Shown here in pieces: positions 60,786 through 64,000 of a stretch of 64,000 nucleotides of DNA. The stretch covers positions 1-64,000 of the forward strand of contig CAVZEM010000005.1 in NCBI GenBank assembly GCA_963774305.1, given 5' to 3'. The notes under the pieces are model-generated. The model was not told where the DNA came from, did not search any database, and worked only from the letters and a program-made list of their open reading frames with translations. The DNA is from DASUPK01 sp963774305 (lineage in GTDB: Bacteria; Actinomycetota; Thermoleophilia; Solirubrobacterales; 70-9). The stretch's first letter is position 1; each line of letters opens with the position of its first letter. A program made the translations under genes and the position numbers.

Positions 60786-61202
60786 ATGGCTGATGACTGC
60801 CTGTTCTGCGGCATCATCGCGGGCTCGATCCCGAGCGAGACGATCGATTCCGACGAGCGCACGGTCGCCTTCATGGACATCAACCCGGCGACGAGGGGCC
60901 ACGCGCTGGTCGTGCCGAGGGCACACACGGCCGACCTGCTCGAGATCGGCCCCGAGGATCTCTCCGCGAGCGTCCTGGCCGCGCAGCGTCTGGCGAGGCG
61001 AATGAAGGAGGTCCTTGGCGCGGACGGGATCAACCTGATCAACGCCTGCGGGACGGCGGCGTGGCAGACGGTCTCCCACTTCCACATCCACGTCGTGCCC
61101 CGATACGAGGATGATCCGCTGAAGCTGCCCTGGGTCCCCGAGCCCGGGGATTCCGATGAGATCGCGGCGACCGCCGCACGACTGCGAGGAGACAATGGCT
61201 GA
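60786..61202 (+). CDS. HIT-family nucleotide hydrolase
   Basis: A 138-residue histidine-triad protein. CLFCGIIAGSIPSETIDSDE carries zinc-type cysteines, MDINPATRGHALVVPRAHTA follows, and the catalytic triad is in VSHFHIHVVPRYE. It probably cleaves AMP from small adenylated substrates. Overlaps the enoyl-CoA hydratase gene by eight bases. Confidence 0.92.
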   Translation: MADDCLFCGIIAGSIPSETIDSDERTVAFMDINPATRGHALVVPRAHTADLLEIGPEDLSASVLAAQRLARRMKEVLGADGINLINACGTAAWQTVSHFHIHVVPRYEDDPLKLPWVPEPGDSDEIAATAARLRGDNG

Positions 61203-61992
61203 CACGGAGACGAAGACGAAGCCGATCCGGCTGGAGCGCGACGGAAACGTCGCCTCGATGGTGCTCTCCAACCCGCCGCTCAACCTGTTCGGCGACGACG
61301 CGTGGGGGGCGCTCGTCGATTGCATCGACGAGGTCGAGGACTCCGACGCCCGGGCCCTGGTCTGGCGCGCGGAGGGCGACATCTTCACCGGCGGCGTCGA
61401 CGTCAACAGCTTCAAGCGGGTCCAGGAGGAGGGGAGCGCCTCGGACTCGTTCGGCTCGCTGATCCCGGTCGTCCGCCGCCTCGAGGAGCTGCCGATCCCG
61501 ACGCTCGCCCTCGTCCACGGCCTCTGCCTGACAGCCGGCCTGGAGATCTCGCTGGGCTGCGACATGCTCTGGGCGACGGAATCCGCCCGCTTCGGCCTCG
61601 TCGAGGCGGTCGTCGGCCTGACTCCCGGCGCCGGCGGCACCCAGCGCATGGCCGAGCGCGCCGGTCCGGCGCGCGCTGCCGAGTTCGTGATGAGCGGGGG
61701 CCTCTACGACGCCGCGACCCTGGAGCGCTGGAACGTGGTCAACCGGGTCGTGCCCGACGACCAGCTGCTCGAGAAGGGCATGAAGTTCGCCCACAGGCTG
61801 GCGGACGGCCCGACCGTAGCCCACGGGGCGACGAAGAAGATCATCCGCGGCTACCGCGCGGGCGGGGTGAACCAGGCCGATGAGGTCACACCGAGTGTGT
61901 TCGCGGACCTCTTCGCGTCAGAGGACCTGAAGAACGCCGTGGCGAGCTTCCTGAAGGACGGGCCCGGCAAGGCGACGTTCGAGGGAAAGTAG
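61195..61992 (+). CDS. Enoyl-CoA hydratase/isomerase family protein
   Basis: A 265-residue crotonase-fold protein. ATG 61195 has GAGGAG just ahead and is preferred to the earlier frame start at 61156. LVWRAEGDIFTGGVDVNSFK is the oxyanion-hole segment, HGLCLTAGLEISLGCDMLWA the second, and FGLVEAVVGLTPGAGGTQRM the active-site loop, in which a Glu-Gly-Gly pattern suits hydratases only partly. Substrate is unknown. Confidence 0.9.
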   Translation: MADTETKTKPIRLERDGNVASMVLSNPPLNLFGDDAWGALVDCIDEVEDSDARALVWRAEGDIFTGGVDVNSFKRVQEEGSASDSFGSLIPVVRRLEELPIPTLALVHGLCLTAGLEISLGCDMLWATESARFGLVEAVVGLTPGAGGTQRMAERAGPARAAEFVMSGGLYDAATLERWNVVNRVVPDDQLLEKGMKFAHRLADGPTVAHGATKKIIRGYRAGGVNQADEVTPSVFADLFASEDLKNAVASFLKDGPGKATFEGK

Positions 61993-62020
61993 TCACAGGC
62001 GCTACCCTGCCCGGTCGCAT

Positions 62021-62239
62021 ATGGCGAAGGAAGAGAAGATCGAGATGGAGGGCGAGATCACCGAGGCGCTGCCCAACACGATGTTCCGCGTCAAGTTGGA
62101 CAACGACCACGAGGTCCTCGGCCACATCTCGGGCAAGATGCGCCGCCACTACATCCGCATCCTCCCCGGAGACCGGGTGAAGATCGAGCTTTCGCCCTAC
62201 GACCTCGACCGCGGCCGCATCACCTATAGGTACAAGTAA
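62021..62239 (+). CDS. infA: Translation initiation factor IF-1
   Basis: A 72-residue OB-fold protein of the exact usual length: EMEGEITEALPNTMFRVKLD, VLGHISGKMRRHYIRILPGD and YDLDRGRITYRYK. It helps IF-2 and IF-3 in start-site selection, which is of interest here given the non-standard start codons in the window. The usual neighbours (rpmJ, rpsM) are absent. Its stop is followed immediately by the next start. Confidence 0.97.
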   Translation: MAKEEKIEMEGEITEALPNTMFRVKLDNDHEVLGHISGKMRRHYIRILPGDRVKIELSPYDLDRGRITYRYK

Positions 62240-62686
62240 ATGAACTTCGGGGCCAAGGTGGTCGCGCTCGGGACAGCCGTGGCCCTGTGCCTGATCCTGG
62301 CCGCGACGGTCTTTGCGGGATCCAAGACGAAGCGGGTCTCGGTGATCGTCGACGCGACCAGCGCCCAGATCGTCAAGGGGTCCAAGCAGAAGCAGCTGCA
62401 GGTGAACGCTCAGCTCGATTCCTCGTTCGCGCGCTGCGAGCGCCAGCGGACCGTTCTGCTCTACCGGTCCGCCAACGGCGGGCTCTCAGGTCCTGTCCTC
62501 GGCAAGGCGACGAGCCAGGGCGGCGGCGACAAGGGCCGTGTCACGATCACGGGCACCAGCTCGACCAAGATCAAGCCCACGGACGAGTTCCTCGCGATCG
62601 CCGCTCAGCGCAAGGTGAAGATCAAGGGCAAGGCCTACGTCTGCAAGCGCGGCGTTTCGGCGGCCTTCTCCGCAAACTCCGTTTAG
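62240..62686 (+). CDS. Secreted protein with Cys pair (paralogue 1)
   Basis: A 148-residue exported protein with signal peptide VVALGTAVALCLILAATVFA. The mature part is beta-rich and lysine-rich, with RVSVIVDATSAQIVKGSKQK, ERQRTVLLYRSANGGL and KIKGKAYVCKRGVSAAF; two cysteines could form one disulfide. No known domain. It starts one base after infA stops, but its role is surely unrelated. Confidence 0.7.
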   Translation: MNFGAKVVALGTAVALCLILAATVFAGSKTKRVSVIVDATSAQIVKGSKQKQLQVNAQLDSSFARCERQRTVLLYRSANGGLSGPVLGKATSQGGGDKGRVTITGTSSTKIKPTDEFLAIAAQRKVKIKGKAYVCKRGVSAAFSANSV

Positions 62687-62727
62687 GGGCGTACGCTGGT
62701 CCTCCACGCAAGAGGAGGAGGAGCCAG

Positions 62728-63141
62728 ATGAGGGCGACAAGGTTGCTGGTCGTTCTCGCGGTCGCGGCGCTGGGAGTCGGGCTGTTCAGCGCCACGGCAT
62801 TCGCGGGCAAGAAGAAGAAGACGTCAGTCGTCTACTTCAGCGGGAATCCGAAGTTCAACAACAGTGGCAAGGTGACGGTGAAGGGGACGCTCAACACCGC
62901 CAGTGCCTGCAAGGTCTCCCGCGGGATGAGGCTCCAGCTGCTCGATCAGACCGGGGCGGTGACCTCCACGCTGGACGGCTCGACATCCGATTCGAACGGG
63001 AACTGGGTCGTATCGGCGCAGCTGCCGAGCACCGTCCCCGCGGGAAGCTCGGTCAGGGTGAAGGCGACGAAGCTCTCGGTCGGGAAGTTCGTCTGCAAGG
63101 CCGGAGTCTCGACGCCGGTGGCGGTTCCGGCGCCGAAGTAA
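62728..63141 (+). CDS. Secreted protein with Cys pair (paralogue 2)
   Basis: A 137-residue exported protein with signal peptide LLVVLAVAALGVGLFSATAFA and a strong ribosome site (GGAGGAGGAG). The mature part, SVVYFSGNPKFNNSGKVTVK, RGMRLQLLDQTGAV and VGKFVCKAGVSTPVAV, matches paralogue 1 in order: basic start, a Cys before a strand, and a C-terminal K.yVCK.GVS motif. Probably an arisen duplication, with an Ig-like beta sandwich. Function unknown. Confidence 0.7.
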   Translation: MRATRLLVVLAVAALGVGLFSATAFAGKKKKTSVVYFSGNPKFNNSGKVTVKGTLNTASACKVSRGMRLQLLDQTGAVTSTLDGSTSDSNGNWVVSAQLPSTVPAGSSVRVKATKLSVGKFVCKAGVSTPVAVPAPK

Positions 63142-63164
63142 GCCAGGCCGAGAGCCGAAGGCGG

Positions 63165-64000
63165 CTAGGCGAGGTATGACCCGGCGGCGGCCGGGTCCGG
63201 CTCGGCGAGCTCGGCGATCAGAGAGGACCAGCCGAACTCCTTCGCGCCGAGGCCCTCGCCGGAGTACGGCTCGTAGAACTCGCGCAGGCGCTGATCGGCG
63301 ACCGTGCTGCTGAGCCGCCTGGCCATCTCCATGGCCTCGGCCTCGTAGCCGAGCCGGATCAGGCCGATCCAGATCAGCCATGCCGAGTTGATCCAGGTCG
63401 GGCCGCGCCAGTAGAGGCGTCGCAGCGGCGCCTTCCACTTGCGGGGCTCGAAGGTGGGTTCCTCGGCGGAGACGGACGTGGGCGGGAAGGGGAGCCAGTA
63501 CTTGCGCTGGTCGAGGAGGTGCTCCTCGACCAGGCGGCGGCCGATCTCCTCGGGGAGGTCGGGAAGGGCAAGCGGCGCGAGTGCGGACCAGGTCGAGGTC
63601 CGGATCCGGCGGTCGGCGCCCGCCACAGCGTCGGTTCCGTCCTGGTGGGCGAGATTGCCGCGCGCGACATCCAGAAAGAGGCCGCGCCGCTCATCCCAGA
63701 GGCGCTCGACGAGCCGCGGGGTGATCGAGGGCTGACCGGCCGAGATCCGAGCCAGGCACCAGAGGACGTTGGTGACGACCTCGCAGAGCACCGGACCTCC
63801 GGCGTCGGCGACGCGGCGGGCATCCCAGCCGAGGCGGCGGTTGCGGGCGATCAGGAAGGGGAACAGCGGCCGGGCGTGCGCGCGCAGCCCCCAGATCGGG
63901 TCGAACTTGGGCGAGGAGTCGAGCCCCGACTCGTCCGGCTGGACGATCCAGAGCAGGCCGTCGCCATCCAGGTCGCGGTTGGCCTCGAGCCAGCGGTGGT
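63165..64000 (-). CDS. GH63-like alpha/alpha-barrel glycoside hydrolase (partial)
   Basis: The minus-strand frame runs from the window edge to TAG 63165 without a stop (about 277 codons). At the N-terminal side DGLLWIVQPDESGLDSSPKFD is the GH63/mannosylglycerate-hydrolase hallmark with the acid pair; YWLPFPPTSVSAEEPTFEP, LYWRGPTWINSAWLIWIGLI and GAKEFGWSSL follow in order. Such enzymes hydrolyse alpha-glucosides such as mannosyl- or glucosylglycerate, compatible solutes. The first part lies beyond the window. Confidence 0.85.
   Translation of the reverse strand, partial: HRWLEANRDLDGDGLLWIVQPDESGLDSSPKFDPIWGLRAHARPLFPFLIARNRRLGWDARRVADAGGPVLCEVVTNVLWCLARISAGQPSITPRLVERLWDERRGLFLDVARGNLAHQDGTDAVAGADRRIRTSTWSALAPLALPDLPEEIGRRLVEEHLLDQRKYWLPFPPTSVSAEEPTFEPRKWKAPLRRLYWRGPTWINSAWLIWIGLIRLGYEAEAMEMARRLSSTVADQRLREFYEPYSGEGLGAKEFGWSSLIAELAEPDPAAAGSYLA

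Noticed and set aside
59316..61649. 777-codon minus-strand open frame
   Set aside because: It is antisense to three genes with clear motifs (CCA-type, HIT, crotonase).
1..64000. Mobile elements, CRISPR arrays, toxin-antitoxin or defence islands
   Set aside because: No transposase, integrase, repeat-spacer pattern or recognisable defence gene was found; composition is even apart from small AT-rich promoter blocks.

Overview
This 64 kb window is chromosomal DNA of very high GC content from an actinobacterium. Gene content suggests the class Thermoleophilia (a Solirubrobacter/Conexibacter-like lineage); this is inferred from protein style and gene order, not from a search. Supporting traits are the many GTG starts, dense four-base stop/start overlaps, a GuaB3-type IMP dehydrogenase paralogue next to guaA, a CysM/Mec-type sulfur pair, a DUF3352 lipoprotein and a c-di-AMP riboswitch in front of an M23 peptidase. 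There is no phage, integrase, transposase, CRISPR array, rRNA or convincing tRNA.

Layout. 1-10 kb is a surface-polysaccharide region: an ABC-2 permease with a Wzt/TagH-type ATPase, glycosyltransferases, methyltransferases and large membrane proteins. 9.3-13.4 kb is transport: a decayed or mis-sequenced polyamine-type binding lipoprotein and a polar amino-acid ABC transporter, divergent from a cysM-like synthase. 14.5-20 kb mixes a glycosyltransferase plus cupin pair, a Mec-like JAMM protease, a zinc-ribbon protein and DUF families. 20.4-24 kb is a hydantoinase/oxoprolinase pair whose A subunit is broken by many one-base indels. 24-29 kb holds a methyltransferase, a hydrolase-LuxR fusion, nadB and a deacetylase-fold protein. 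29-31.9 kb holds an 810-residue coiled-coil/HhH protein and a Flp-like pilin with a structured leader. 32-37.8 kb holds rph, rdgB, a cation efflux protein and a TldD/TldE operon with two small leading genes. 37.9-44.8 kb holds hup, pyrF, a LysM protein, a D,D-carboxypeptidase, a PfkB kinase, guaB3 and guaA. 44.8-46.3 kb has two M23 peptidases, one with the riboswitch. 46.4-50.1 kb is an OpuC-type osmoprotectant transporter. 50.1-64 kb is core: rplM-rpsI-glmM-glmS, a DUF3352 lipoprotein, acpS, nnr, alr, a CCA-type nucleotidyltransferase, HIT, an enoyl-CoA hydratase, infA, two secreted paralogues and a partial GH63-like enzyme.

How it fits together. GlmS, GlmM, Alr, DacA, LysM and M23 proteins all serve envelope construction. 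The osmoprotectant transporter and the c-di-AMP-controlled M23 peptidase both relate to turgor and wall homeostasis. Two sequence-level themes stand out. First, several tightly coupled genes appear to start at CTG (CTGA overlaps) or ATA, which standard gene callers would miss. Second, single-base indels are concentrated in a few patches (5.0, 9.0-10.5, 11.5, 22.3-23.6 and 43.35 kb). One lies in guaA, expected to be essential for GMP synthesis, so many of them are probably consensus errors and not true pseudogenes. An intergenic repeat built around a GCGGCC/GGCCGC hairpin recurs at four sites.
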